DNA of 64,000 nucleotides from G965232465 sp965276005 (GTDB lineage: Bacteria > Pseudomonadota > Alphaproteobacteria > JAQWUY01): the NCBI GenBank assembly GCA_965276005.1, contig OZ254962.1, forward strand, positions 1,116,001 through 1,180,000, read 5' to 3'. A model generated the notes under the pieces. That model did not search any database. It was not told the origin of the DNA and was given only the letters and a program-made list of their open reading frames with translations. The position numbers were made by a program, and so were the translations under genes. Positions 15,274-26,284 of this stretch are shown here, piece after piece; the first letter of the stretch is position 1; the number at the start of each line of letters is the position of its first letter.

Positions 15274-18200
15274 TTATGCAGGGATGGTGTCGTCTGTCCC
15301 CCCACTTCGTACGAATATGCGTTTCATGGTTTCATACAGTTTTTCGTCCATTTCATAAAAGGGTACCACCTTGTGTGCCTTGATGTTATGTGCCAAGAAC
15401 GCCATGTCGTATGTGGTGGTGTATTTAACTTTGTATTTTAATTGTGCCGCTTGGGGGGTGTTAAACACTGACGCCCAACGGGGGGTTGTGGTTTGTACGG
15501 GTGGGTGATATATCGCCTGCATGTCTATACCCCGTAAGTGGGCGTATATGCCGGTGGTGAAGATATTGTCGACACTGGCAACACTTGTGCTACCTGCACC
15601 TACAATACTGCTGCCCAACAGTATGGCACTGGCACCTAGTAATATTGTGCCAGTGCCAGTGTTGCTACCGCTGCCACCGCTGTTGCCTAGTGTTAAGGTA
15701 GATTTTGTCTTGCTGCTGCTACCGTCATAACTCGATCTGGATAGGCTGCTACTACTGGCTCTGTACAGAACACCTGATTTATATTTCTTGTCGTCGCCAT
15801 CAGACGCTGTGACGGGATTGGCTTGAAAATCGCCCTTTGCGGGGTCGTATGTTACATTATTTTTGCTAAAATTGTAGCTTATACCATTTAGGGTGTTACC
15901 CGCAGAGAATTTTGTCCATATTAAGAACCGTCCTTTGTCGCCATTGCTGTCATTTATTTTTAGGGCATTCCTATCTGAGTCGTTGGTAAATTTCTCTGCT
16001 GACAGTTCAATAACCACATCGCCCTTGTCGTGGTCGCCATTAGCGGTTATTTGTCCGCCGTTGCGAATGACAATTTGCGAATCGTTTTGTGCGTTTGCTG
16101 TGCCTAAGTGGACGATACTGACACGGGCAGCGTCTGCTTTCCAGACAGTTATTTTGCCCGTTTGTTTTTTGTTTGCCGCTGCACTGCTTTTGCCCGTTAG
16201 CATCTTGATAAGCAAATCGCTATTGCCACCGGATATGGTTTTACCTGAGGCAACGGTGATTTCGGCTTTGCCTGTGTCTCTGTCGCTGAGAGCAAAACTG
16301 CTATCGCTGGCGTCATTGGCTTTTAAGACGAGTCCACCATTGATTTTTACATCGCTGTTAATTTTAATCGACCGCCCGGCGATTAAGGTTAATTTTCCTG
16401 TGCCTGCTGTGGTGATAAGGGCGTCATCGATTGTAATATCGTTGCTGGCGGTGATGTATACGCTGGCACCGGTTTTTAGCTTTTCTATGATTGGCGATAC
16501 GGTATCTTTTGGCAGCTTGTATAAATACACAGCCCCTTCGTTATTGTGTTGTTTACCGTTGGCACGGGAGGCTCCGACCACTAGGTTATTGCCAACACCG
16601 TCTAAGGCAACGGCAAATCCGAATCTCGTGTCTGATGTTAAGGAAACGCCGTTGCCATCGTTTATTTTAAGTCTCTGGTCGACTGTATGTCCCCATGTGG
16701 TACCGCTTACGGCAAATACATATACAGCACCGGTACCCCACTTAATCTGTGGGTCAAATACCATATGATTATTTTCGTCTAAGTAAGAACCCTCATACCA
16801 CACACCTTCACCCCAAGCACCTACCGCTAATCGGGAACCGTCATTACTTAAAGCAATGCTGGAACCAAAATAATCGCCTTTTCTCAAAGAGACACCGGCA
16901 CCGTCCCCGATGGTGTTTTGCAAGGATACAGATTGCCCCCAGCTGCCGTTTGTGTTTACGGTAAACAGGTATACTCTGCCTTTATAGCTGTCCCGTCCTA
17001 AGGCACCGACCGCTAGCTTCGACCCGTCGTCGCTGAGTGCCACCGCTTCGCCAAATTGTTCACCAGTCTGTAGCAATAGGGTTTGAGAACTCCCGACACT
17101 ATCGCCATGCCCGTATGTTTTGGACAATCGGAAAGCATTATTGTTGTCGATAGTATACAATTTGACAACCCCTCGATGGTATGCCTTAGTGTCGTCATAA
17201 GGGACACCGATGGCTACTTTTGTGCCATCACCGCTGATGGCAACCGATTCGCCAAAATGTCCTTTGGTGGTGGATTTTTGTTTGTGTAGCTGGGTTACGG
17301 ATGTACCCCATGAACTGCCCCCGACACGGAATAAGTATACAGCACCATAGCGACCACCGCTAGGGGTACCTGAGGGCATACCAGTAGTATCATAGGGGGC
17401 ACCGACCACCAATCGACTACCGTCATGATTTAAGGCAACGCCAGCACCGAAGCGATCGATATCGTTTAGCGATACGCCGTTGCCATGTGCAACTTTTACG
17501 GTGTAATAGACATTTTCGCCAAAGTCTTCACCACCGCTGAGTTCGAACAGGTACACCGCCCCCCGATTGGTGCCGCCGGTGTCGTTAAACTCAGCCCCAA
17601 CCGCCATTTTTGTGCCATCATCGCTGAGGGCAACATCTGTACCAAACCCTTCGTTGTAGGTAAGGGAAAGGTTCCGTTTTTCAAATACTTTATTCGTTTG
17701 GCTAATCGTAAGGGTAACATCGTGTGTGGCGGACGCTTTGTTTGTTTGTGCTACTGTCTTGCCCCATGTGGCACCAGAACCGCCGACAGTGTACAGATAC
17801 ACCGCCCCTCGCCAAAAACCCCCATCGTCATCACCCCATGCCCCGACAGCCAACTTCATCCCATCACTACTTAACGATACACCACTACCAAACCTATCAC
17901 CATCATCCAAAGAAACACTGGCATGACTATCAGAAAGTTTTACCGCTCGCGTTACCGTATTGCCCCATGTGGCACCAGAACCGCCGACAGTGTACAGATA
18001 CACCGCCCCTCGATTGGCACCCCCATCGTCATCACCATAAGCCCCGACAGCCAACTTCGTCCCATCACCGCTTAACGATACACTCCAACCAAAATTATCA
18101 TCATCATCCAAAGAAACAGTGCTGGAGGATAGAGATGCCCCATGCGAAAGTTTTACCGCTTGCGTTACTGTACTGCCCCATGTGGCACCAGAACCGCCGA

Positions 18201-21200
18201 CAGTGTACAGATACACCGCCCCTCGACCACTCCACATATCATAGGTACCGCCATCGTCATCACCCGTAGCCCCAACAGCCAAATTCGTCCCATCACTGCT
18301 TAACGATACGCTACTACCAAAATAATCATGACTATCCAAAGAAACACTGGCATGGCTATCAGAAAGTTTTACCGCTTGCGTTACCGTACTGCCCCATGTG
18401 GCACCAGAACCGCCGACAGTGTACAGATACACCGCCCCTCGACCATTTCCCCCATCGTCATCACCCGTAGCCCCGACAGCCAACTTCGTCCCATCACCGC
18501 TTAACGATACACTCCAACCAAACAAATCACCATCATCCAAAGAAACACTGGCATGGCTATCAGAAAGTTTTACCGCTTGCGTTACTGTACTGCCCCATGT
18601 GGCACCAGAACCACCGACAGTGTACAGATACACCGCCCCTCGACCATTTCCCCCATCGTCATCACCCGTAGCCCCGACAGCCAACTTCGTCCCATCAGCA
18701 CTTAACGATACACTACTACCAAAAAAATCATACCTATCCAAAGAAATAGTGGCAGATAATATAGATGCCCCATTCGACAGTTTTACCGCTTGCGTTACTG
18801 TCCTGCCCCATGTGGCACCAGAACCGCCGACAGTGTACAGATACACCGCCCCTAGATAATAACCCCCATCGCCATAAGCCCCTACAGCCAACTTCGTCCC
18901 ATCACCGCTTAACGATACACTCCAACCAAACTTATCACCATCATCCAAAGAAATAGTGCCGGAGGATAGAGATGCCCCATGCGACAGTTTTACCGCTTGC
19001 GTTACCGTGCTGCCCCATGTGGCACCAGAACCGCCGACAGTGTACAGATACGCCGCTCCTCGATTACTACCCCCACCGTCATCACCCGTAGCTCCAACAG
19101 CCAACTTCGTCCCATCACTGCTTAACGATACACTCCAACCAAAATAATCACCATCATCCAAAGAAACACTGGCATGGCTATCAGAAAGTTTTACCGCTTG
19201 CGTTACTATACTGCCCCATGTGGCACCAGAACCGCCGACAGTGTACAGATACACTGCCCCTCGAGTGTAACCCCCATCGCCATCACCCCAAGCCCCGACA
19301 GCCAACTTCGTCCCATCACTGCTTAACGATACACTAGTACCAAAAGAATCCCTATCATCCAAAGAAACAGTGCCGGATGATAGAGATGCTCCATCAGAAA
19401 GTTTTACCGCTTGCGTTACTGTACTGCCCCATGTGGCACCAGAACCGCCGACAGTGTACAGATACACCGCCCCACGACCAGCCCCCCCATCGTCATCACC
19501 CGTAGCCCCGACAGCCAACTTCGTCCCGTCAGCACTTAACGATACACTAATACCAAACACATCCTGATCATCCAAAGAAATACTAGCATGGCTATCAGAA
19601 AGTTTTACCGCTTGCGTTACCGTACTGCCCCATGTGGCACCAGAACCGCCGACAGTGTACAGATACACCGCCCCTCGATCCCTACCCCCATCGTCATCTT
19701 GTTCCGCCCCGACAGCCAACTTCGTCCCATCACCGCTTAACGATACACCACTACCAAATACATCCCTATTATCCAAAGAAACACTGGCATGGCTATCAGA
19801 AAGTTTTACCGCTTGCGTTACTGTACTGCCCCATGTGGCACCAGAACCGCCGACAGTGTACAGATACACCGCCCCTCGATCTGAATATGAAACACTACCC
19901 CCATCGTCATCATAATAAGCCCCGACAGCCAACTTCGTCCCATCACCGCTTAACGATACACTAACACCAAAAAAATCAGCATCATCCAAAGAAACACTGG
20001 CATGGCTATCAGAAAGTTTTACCGCTTGCGTTACCGTACTGCCCCATGTGGCACCAGAACCGCCGACAGTGTACAGATACACCGCCCCTCGACCGGAACC
20101 CCCATCGCCATCGCCATAAGCCCCGACAGCCAACTTCGTCCCATCAGCACTTAACGATACACTACGACCAAACCAATCATCATTGTCCAAAGAAATAGTG
20201 CCGGAGAATAGAGCTGCCCCATGCGACAGTTTTACCGCTTGCGTTACCGTACTGCCCCATGCGTTGCTATTACCAGTGACAGTATATGTATATATAGTAC
20301 CTGCGTTATAGCCATTGCTATCATCGCCCGATGCTCCTACTACCAATTTGGTGCCATCGCCACTTAGGGCAACAGAGCTGCCAAAATTATCATTTTTAGA
20401 TAAGGAAACCCCGTTCACTCCATCGGCAATCTTTTTTGTTTGGGTGATTATGCTGCCACTGCTCCATGTGGCACCGCCTACAGTAAACAGATATACCGCA
20501 CCGGCATCACTTGCCCCTGTGTCGTCACCATCGGCACCTACCGCTAATTTGTTGCCATCTTTACTTAGTGCAACGGCGTTGCCAAAGCCATCGTTGGCAG
20601 ATAGTGACAGTTTTCCAACGCCGTCTTTAATCTGTTTTATTTGGCTAATTGTGCTGCTGCTGCTCCATGTGGCACCGCCTATCGTGTATAAGTATACCGC
20701 CCCTTTGGCAGAATCTGTGCCATCGGCACCTATTGCTAATTTGCCACCATCAGCACTTAATGCAATGGCACTGCCAAACTGGTCATTAGCGGTTAGTGTC
20801 AGTCCCCCTGTGCCATCTTTAATGGTATGTATTTGGCTGACTTGACTGCTGCCGCCCCATGTGCCACCGCTGACAGCAAACAGATATACCGCCCCTTTGC
20901 TCGAATCACTACCGCTGGCACCTACCGCCAGTTTCGATCCGTCTTCGCTGAGTGCCACAGCCGATCCGAATGTATCCCCTGTGGTTAAGGTTAATCCCGC
21001 AGTTCCGGTAACAATATCTTTTATTTTTGTAACCGTATCGCCCCATGTGGCACCCCCGACAGTAAACAAATATATTGCCCCTTTCGAGGAGTCGGCACCT
21101 TTGGCACCTACCGCTAATTTTGTACCGTCCTTGTCGAACGCAACAGAAGTGCCAAAGCCATCGCCCTTAGACAACAAAAGTCCGCCCACCCCATGGGCAA

Positions 21201-24200
21201 TCTTGGTCTGTTGGCTAAGCGTACTGCCCCATTTGATATTGTTAGCCGAATCCGCATCCGCAACCGTAAACACATATACAGCACCCGCATTGGAGCCGCC
21301 GGTCTCATCGCCACTAGCACCTACCGCTAATCGCTTGCCATCTTTGCTTAACGCAACAGAACTGCCAAATGCATCATGGGCAGATAGGGAAAGTTTAGCA
21401 GTTGCGTACTTGTTTGTTTTGGTAACCTTACCGCCCCATGCGGCATCAGACCGCTCAACTGTAAATGTGTATATGGTACCGGCATTATTTCTACTGGTAT
21501 CATCGCCACTAGCACCTGCGACCAACTTGGTACCATCGCCACTCAGGGCAACAGCACTGCCAAACGCATCATGATCGGATAACGACACCCCCGCCCCATG
21601 GGCAATTTTAGTAATATGGGTAACATATTGCCCCCATGTGGCACTAGACCCATCCACAGCAAATAAATGTACTGCCCCCCGATTACTGTTACTACTACCG
21701 CCCGTACTATCCCCCTCAGCACCTACCGCTAATCTGCTACCGTCATTGCTTAAAGCAACGCTACTGCCAAACGCATCGCCAGTCGTCAAAGAAACATTGG
21801 AGCCATCGGCAATTTTAGCAATCTTTGCAGTGGAATCCCCCCATGTGGTAACGCCAATCCTAAGTAAATACACCGCACCCGTATCGTTGTCCCCTGTATC
21901 GTCACCTATGGCACCCACCGCTAATCTTATCCCACTATCGCTAAGGGCAACACTCGATCCGAATTTGTCTCTAGAACTTAACGACAATCCCGCAGTCGTT
22001 TTATCGATGGTTTTTATCTTACTAACCGTACTGCCCCATGTGCTACCAGAGCCAGCAACCGTAAATAGATATACCGCCCCTGTGTCGTTATCATCGCCAC
22101 TGGCACCGACCGCTAACTTTGACCCATCGCCACTTAAAGCAACACCGGATCCGAATGCATCCTTCGTCTGCAAGGATAAGCCCGAACCGATCTTTTTTGT
22201 ATTTGTAACCGTATTGCCCCAGCGGCTGCCACCGACACTGAATAAATGCACCGCACCCTTATAAGAATTCGTATCGCTAGCCCCTACCGCTAATTTTGTG
22301 CCGTCACCGCTTAAAGCAACCGATGACCCAAACGCATCGCCGCTGCTTAACGAAACGCCGTTGCCGTCACTAATGCGGCGGGTGTACAAAATGTCATTGC
22401 CCCACGACCGCATAAGCGTATTTATCTCGAACAAATACACCGCCCCTTTGTTTTCATGTGCCGTAGCCCAATATCCCTGAGCACCTACTGCTAACTTGCT
22501 ACCGTCATCACTCAGGGCAACCGATGAGCCAAAACTACCAGCCACTTTTAAATCCAGTGTGTCTTGATCGCTGATTATCCGTTGTACCTCGACTGTGTCG
22601 CCCCATGTATTACCGGATAAGCCCAACAAATACACTGCCCCTCGTTTGCTGCCGCCGCTGCCGTCATCGACAGCCCCTACAACCAAGCGGGATCCGTCCG
22701 GATTTAATGCCACAGAATAGCCGAATTTATCGATACTGGACAACGATACACCCGCACCATCGGTAATCGTGCGTGCTAGAGTAACTTTGCCCCCCCATGT
22801 GGTGCCGCCAACAGTAAACAGATACACTGCCCCTAAATCCTGCCCCGCTGTGTCATCGTATATGGCACCTACCGCTAACTTGGTGCCATCATCACTTAAC
22901 GCTACGCCACCGCCAAAGAAGTCGTCTTTATTGAAACTAAGACGAGTCCCATCGTCTGTTACGCTGCCATTGCCAATTTTACTGATGTGGCTAACCCTAT
23001 TGCCCCAACTGGAGCCGCCAAGCGTAAACAAATGCACCGCCCCTCTGTTGCCATCCGTACCCTCAGCACCTACCGCTAACCTCGCCCCGTCACCACTTAA
23101 CGCCACAGAATAGCCAAACGCATCATAAGCCGATAGAGAAAGCCCACCCGTACCGTTTACAATCCGTGCCATACGCCGCCGATTGGGCGAAGTGCCCCAA
23201 TCTTTGCCATCACCAGACAACGCAAACAACGACACAGATCCCGCACTATATAAATAGTTTGCATCGCCCTTTCTACCGTTGTTGTCGTGCGACTCACCGA
23301 CCGCTAGTTTGGTGCCATCATCGCTTAACGCAACGCCGGTGCCAAAATACCCATTGTTCCCGTATTCTAAATAAGAGGTGTTGGTAACGCCTTTGCCCCA
23401 ATCAACAGAATAGAAGAAAATCCTCCCCCTACCATCTCGATAAGGAGAGACTTTATCAACAAACGGCATACCCACAACCAGCTTAGTACCATCGTCATTA
23501 AACGCCACAGATTTACCAAATTGCGAATTGTTCTCTTTGACATCCAGACCAGAGTCATAGGCAATTTTATACTCTTGCGACAGCGAACTGCCCCACTGAG
23601 ATCCTTTGCCGCCAACGGTAAATAAATACACTGCCCCATTATTGGGTGCCCCCGTGTCATCACCCCGAGCCCCAACAGCCAATTTGCTACCGTCTTCGCT
23701 AATGGCAACAGAAGCACCAAAATTGTCATTGTCGTCCAAATCCAGTTCGAAACCCGCAAGAGGTGTGGACGACATAATGCGTTTTGCCTGTGCCAAGCCG
23801 CCAGAAAACTTGCTAATAACCACATTTTTAGGGTCGAGTAAAATAACCCCATCGCCCACTTCGACCCGTTTTAAACCGAAGCTGTCGACTTTTTTCTTGC
23901 CCGATATTTCCACCGCCCCGCCACCAGCGGCACCGGTTGCGGTAATTTGGGCATAATTATTGGTGGTGTGATCCGCCCACAGCACAACCGTACCCCCCGT
24001 ACCCGATTCGGATGATGTATCGATGTGTACGCCCGTACCCAACGAAGTTTTACCGGCACTGGTAAGCCCGCTGCTATCCGACCAGCGGTTTATAAATAAA
24101 TCCTGAGCCTTTTTGTCTAGTTGGCTGGTTTTTGCGTTGTACGAACCCCCTTGAAACGCCCCGCCAATACGGATGCGACCGCCCATAGTCGTACCCTTCG

Positions 24201-25428
24201 CCGATACACTACCAGAAAACAACCCGACCAAGCCGTTTTTGTTGGATATATCGATATATCCACCTGTACCATCGCTGCCATCGGCAACAAAATCGCCACT
24301 GCCGACCAGTTTATAATATTTATCACCGGACAATCCACCGATTACAGACACACTACCGCCCTGTTTACCGCTGACATCAAGCACCGCCCCACGACTGAGG
24401 CTTGCCCCCTGTTGTAACGATACTTTAATCGCTCCCCCGTTGCCTGTTGCGGCGGTGGCAGATATGGGAGCGGACATATTTAACGACTGCACAGCAACAT
24501 CTATCCGTCCCGCATTGCCATAATCGGCATCAGCGGTGATTCGCCCGTTGCCGGCAATCCCCAGAGTACCGCCACTAATAGATATAACCCCGTCCGTCGA
24601 GGACACGGTGTTTGCGGAGACAATACCGCTAATAGATATAGACTGTCGAAGAATATCAGAGGCATCGGCAACGGCTATATCGATAAAACCGCCCCGTGAT
24701 TCGATTTTGCCGCCTAAATCAAGGGTGGCAGACACTTTGTTACCTTGCGAATCGGTCAATTGTTCCCACTTGTCCGTAGGCACTTCGACCCGCAAGAAAT
24801 CGTTATTGCCAAACGACATGACAATCTTTTCGCCGCCAGCAAAACCGACTGTCCCCACATGAGCCCGCACGGTGCCGTCATTTTTGACCGCTCCGCCAAG
24901 CAACGCCACAAAACCGCCATCGTCGACAGAAACAGTCCCCCGATTCGAAACAACGCCATTCGAGCCGTTTTTGGTAAACGAATAATCGCCATTCAAAAAA
25001 TCGTTATTATCAATATCGAGGGTCGAGGCAACAAAATTGCCCGTATCGACAACCCCATCGGCAGTAATCAGTATACCATTGGGATTGACCAAAAACACAC
25101 TGCCATTGGCATTGATTCGCCCGGCAATCTCAGAAGTCAAATCCCCCGTAACACGATTTAAAGTTGCCGAATCGCTACTGGGCTGATTGAAGTTTACCGT
25201 ATTGTCCTTACCCACAGAAAAGCTGTTCCAATTAACAATCGCTTTGTCTGTGTTCTGATCGATATTTAAGGTGCTACCCCGTTGATAAATATGGGCATTT
25301 CCATCGACCACCTCACCACCACTGGGGAGTTCCCCCGCATAAGCAAAGCCACCTGTTAACGCCCCGACAACACACAAGGAAGCCGTCACCATAAACATTT
25401 TTTTATTATAAGCCGTTTCTCTCATCAT
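15274..25428 (-). CDS. Giant two-partner-secretion exoprotein (TpsA/FHA-like) with 36 FG-GAP-like repeats
   Basis: A 3384-residue predicted surface or secreted protein. It has a signal peptide (residues 1-31, cleaved after AYA). A haemagglutination-activity (TPS) domain follows, with NWNSFSVG, VNPNGILI and GFVALLGG, and then more beta-helix to about residue 560. From about 570 to 2975 there are 36 repeats of about 65 residues of the form FGxSVALSxDGxxLAVGAxGDD...GAVYLFTVGG..W, resembling integrin FG-GAP blades; the acidic DDDGG loops could bind calcium. The tail returns to beta-helix-like sequence, then a serine-rich linker and a short hydrophobic glycine-rich segment (TILLGASAILLGSSIVGAG). 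AGGAG precedes the start. No TpsB translocator is visible in the window. A role in adhesion or contact is inferred. Confidence 0.88.
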   Translation of the reverse strand: MMRETAYNKKMFMVTASLCVVGALTGGFAYAGELPSGGEVVDGNAHIYQRGSTLNIDQNTDKAIVNWNSFSVGKDNTVNFNQPSSDSATLNRVTGDLTSEIAGRINANGSVFLVNPNGILITADGVVDTGNFVASTLDIDNNDFLNGDYSFTKNGSNGVVSNRGTVSVDDGGFVALLGGAVKNDGTVRAHVGTVGFAGGEKIVMSFGNNDFLRVEVPTDKWEQLTDSQGNKVSATLDLGGKIESRGGFIDIAVADASDILRQSISISGIVSANTVSSTDGVISISGGTLGIAGNGRITADADYGNAGRIDVAVQSLNMSAPISATAATGNGGAIKVSLQQGASLSRGAVLDVSGKQGGSVSVIGGLSGDKYYKLVGSGDFVADGSDGTGGYIDISNKNGLVGLFSGSVSAKGTTMGGRIRIGGAFQGGSYNAKTSQLDKKAQDLFINRWSDSSGLTSAGKTSLGTGVHIDTSSESGTGGTVVLWADHTTNNYAQITATGAAGGGAVEISGKKKVDSFGLKRVEVGDGVILLDPKNVVISKFSGGLAQAKRIMSSTPLAGFELDLDDNDNFGASVAISEDGSKLAVGARGDDTGAPNNGAVYLFTVGGKGSQWGSSLSQEYKIAYDSGLDVKENNSQFGKSVAFNDDGTKLVVGMPFVDKVSPYRDGRGRIFFYSVDWGKGVTNTSYLEYGNNGYFGTGVALSDDGTKLAVGESHDNNGRKGDANYLYSAGSVSLFALSGDGKDWGTSPNRRRMARIVNGTGGLSLSAYDAFGYSVALSGDGARLAVGAEGTDGNRGAVHLFTLGGSSWGNRVSHISKIGNGSVTDDGTRLSFNKDDFFGGGVALSDDGTKLAVGAIYDDTAGQDLGAVYLFTVGGTTWGGKVTLARTITDGAGVSLSSIDKFGYSVALNPDGSRLVVGAVDDGSGGSKRGAVYLLGLSGNTWGDTVEVQRIISDQDTLDLKVAGSFGSSVALSDDGSKLAVGAQGYWATAHENKGAVYLFEINTLMRSWGNDILYTRRISDGNGVSLSSGDAFGSSVALSGDGTKLAVGASDTNSYKGAVHLFSVGGSRWGNTVTNTKKIGSGLSLQTKDAFGSGVALSGDGSKLAVGASGDDNDTGAVYLFTVAGSGSTWGSTVSKIKTIDKTTAGLSLSSRDKFGSSVALSDSGIRLAVGAIGDDTGDNDTGAVYLLRIGVTTWGDSTAKIAKIADGSNVSLTTGDAFGSSVALSNDGSRLAVGAEGDSTGGSSNSNRGAVHLFAVDGSSATWGQYVTHITKIAHGAGVSLSDHDAFGSAVALSGDGTKLVAGASGDDTSRNNAGTIYTFTVERSDAAWGGKVTKTNKYATAKLSLSAHDAFGSSVALSKDGKRLAVGASGDETGGSNAGAVYVFTVADADSANNIKWGSTLSQQTKIAHGVGGLLLSKGDGFGTSVAFDKDGTKLAVGAKGADSSKGAIYLFTVGGATWGDTVTKIKDIVTGTAGLTLTTGDTFGSAVALSEDGSKLAVGASGSDSSKGAVYLFAVSGGTWGGSSQVSQIHTIKDGTGGLTLTANDQFGSAIALSADGGKLAIGADGTDSAKGAVYLYTIGGATWSSSSTISQIKQIKDGVGKLSLSANDGFGNAVALSKDGNKLAVGADGDDTGASDAGAVYLFTVGGATWSSGSIITQTKKIADGVNGVSLSKNDNFGSSVALSGDGTKLVVGASGDDSNGYNAGTIYTYTVTGNSNAWGSTVTQAVKLSHGAALFSGTISLDNDDWFGRSVSLSADGTKLAVGAYGDGDGGSGRGAVYLYTVGGSGATWGSTVTQAVKLSDSHASVSLDDADFFGVSVSLSGDGTKLAVGAYYDDDGGSVSYSDRGAVYLYTVGGSGATWGSTVTQAVKLSDSHASVSLDNRDVFGSGVSLSGDGTKLAVGAEQDDDGGRDRGAVYLYTVGGSGATWGSTVTQAVKLSDSHASISLDDQDVFGISVSLSADGTKLAVGATGDDDGGAGRGAVYLYTVGGSGATWGSTVTQAVKLSDGASLSSGTVSLDDRDSFGTSVSLSSDGTKLAVGAWGDGDGGYTRGAVYLYTVGGSGATWGSIVTQAVKLSDSHASVSLDDGDYFGWSVSLSSDGTKLAVGATGDDGGGSNRGAAYLYTVGGSGATWGSTVTQAVKLSHGASLSSGTISLDDGDKFGWSVSLSGDGTKLAVGAYGDGGYYLGAVYLYTVGGSGATWGRTVTQAVKLSNGASILSATISLDRYDFFGSSVSLSADGTKLAVGATGDDDGGNGRGAVYLYTVGGSGATWGSTVTQAVKLSDSHASVSLDDGDLFGWSVSLSGDGTKLAVGATGDDDGGNGRGAVYLYTVGGSGATWGSTVTQAVKLSDSHASVSLDSHDYFGSSVSLSSDGTNLAVGATGDDDGGTYDMWSGRGAVYLYTVGGSGATWGSTVTQAVKLSHGASLSSSTVSLDDDDNFGWSVSLSGDGTKLAVGAYGDDDGGANRGAVYLYTVGGSGATWGNTVTRAVKLSDSHASVSLDDGDRFGSGVSLSSDGMKLAVGAWGDDDGGFWRGAVYLYTVGGSGATWGKTVAQTNKASATHDVTLTISQTNKVFEKRNLSLTYNEGFGTDVALSDDGTKMAVGAEFNDTGGTNRGAVYLFELSGGEDFGENVYYTVKVAHGNGVSLNDIDRFGAGVALNHDGSRLVVGAPYDTTGMPSGTPSGGRYGAVYLFRVGGSSWGTSVTQLHKQKSTTKGHFGESVAISGDGTKVAIGVPYDDTKAYHRGVVKLYTIDNNNAFRLSKTYGHGDSVGSSQTLLLQTGEQFGEAVALSDDGSKLAVGALGRDSYKGRVYLFTVNTNGSWGQSVSLQNTIGDGAGVSLRKGDYFGSSIALSNDGSRLAVGAWGEGVWYEGSYLDENNHMVFDPQIKWGTGAVYVFAVSGTTWGHTVDQRLKINDGNGVSLTSDTRFGFAVALDGVGNNLVVGASRANGKQHNNEGAVYLYKLPKDTVSPIIEKLKTGASVYITASNDITIDDALITTAGTGKLTLIAGRSIKINSDVKINGGLVLKANDASDSSFALSDRDTGKAEITVASGKTISGGNSDLLIKMLTGKSSAAANKKQTGKITVWKADAARVSIVHLGTANAQNDSQIVIRNGGQITANGDHDKGDVVIELSAEKFTNDSDRNALKINDSNGDKGRFLIWTKFSAGNTLNGISYNFSKNNVTYDPAKGDFQANPVTASDGDDKKYKSGVLYRASSSSLSRSSYDGSSSKTKSTLTLGNSGGSGSNTGTGTILLGASAILLGSSIVGAGSTSVASVDNIFTTGIYAHLRGIDMQAIYHPPVQTTTPRWASVFNTPQAAQLKYKVKYTTTYDMAFLAHNIKAHKVVPFYEMDEKLYETMKRIFVRSGGTDDTIPA
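17750..20260. repeat. Homogenised ~200-bp tandem repeats inside the exoprotein gene
   Basis: About 12 consecutive repeat units (repeats 19-30) are nearly identical at DNA level, including silent positions; for instance CCGACAGTGTACAGATACA recurs in every unit. Flanking units are much more diverged. Differences cluster in the short loop after GAxGDD and in two alternate linkers (SDSHASVSLDD versus SHGASLSSGTISLDD). This pattern indicates recent expansion or gene conversion, so copy number is probably variable between strains. Confidence 0.85.
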
Positions 25429-25762
25429 ACATCTCCTAATTGCAAAATTTGATTAAATAACATATATCTTATATACCTAAACCATAAACTCTAATCTTAT
25501 AAACAAGACATGCACACTTATACCATAGATAAAAAGCGTCTGTCAACCCCTATTTTCGATTTATTTTAAGATTCGTATTATTTTATGTTCAAATAGGCTT
25601 AAATCATAGAAAAATAAAAACTACAGAAAAGGCGGTTGCCATGTTCACAACACACTATGACATTGCCCTAAACAATAAAAATAGTCTGCAGATGTTTTAT
25701 GTGTATCACACAAAAAACAATTGGGGTGGGCATAAATAACTGAGCAATGAACTCATAAAAGA
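25429..25762. other. Upstream region of the exoprotein gene
   Basis: It holds the promoter at 25517-25546 and an AT-rich leader. From about 25550 to 25762 I see no gene or clear signal, only AT-rich sequence with scattered short runs of A and T. Confidence 0.4.
25517..25546 (-). promoter_or_regulatory. Promoter of the exoprotein gene
   Basis: On the minus strand TTGACA (25546-25541) and TATAAG (25522-25517) are 18 bases apart. The predicted start of transcription is about 80 bases before the ATG at 25428. Confidence 0.65.
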
Positions 25763-25945
25763 ATTGCATTTTATGAATGGTCTTTGATACAACCTTTACT
25801 TGCAAACAAAAGCCCTAATGTAGCACGGGTTGACGACAGGCGGGTTATCAATGGGACATTATACCGCCTAAGGACAGGTACTTTATGGCAAAGTATGCCC
25901 CGTACCACTATGTATAATCGCTTTATTCGTTGGAAACCGCCATGA
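25763..25945 (+). pseudogene. IS5-family transposase N-terminal remnant
   Basis: One frame reads FYEWSLIQPLLANK, RVDDRRVINGTLYRLRTG and TTMYNRFIRWK, the N-terminal order of IS5-family (IS427/IS1031-group) transposases. Three or so residues normally between the Trp and the TTxYNRF block are missing, and a stop follows after about 60 residues. No catalytic DDE core remains, and the ends of the element are not visible. Confidence 0.7.
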
Positions 25946-26284
25946 TGCAGGAAGGTCAATCGAGTCATCCGCCGCCACCGCCGTCTCAACGGCGATCTGG
26001 ACGGGGGGTGCAAGAAAATGCACTGGTAGCGGTAGCCCCCCCTATATTGGGGCAAAGTGCCGCCCGTTCCCCCGCAGTCATACTTACGGTTACTTTATGG
26101 TTTTTCTCTTCGAGGATCCTAACCAGCGGTCTAATCTTAAAGTTTCTAGTATACTCGGCATTAGTGGCACAGATCGCATATTTACACGATTACCATCTAA
26201 ATCTGGAAATCTGATAGATAAATCTGAACAAATATTACCTGAAACAGCTATAACTGCACATCTAGACGGTTTATCATGCAAGGA

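Noticed and set aside
17724..23956. Many plus-strand open frames of 60-290 codons
   Set aside because: They are shadows of the repetitive exoprotein gene, have repetitive proline/threonine-rich products (for example VAPEPPTVYRYTAPR), and lack ribosome sites.
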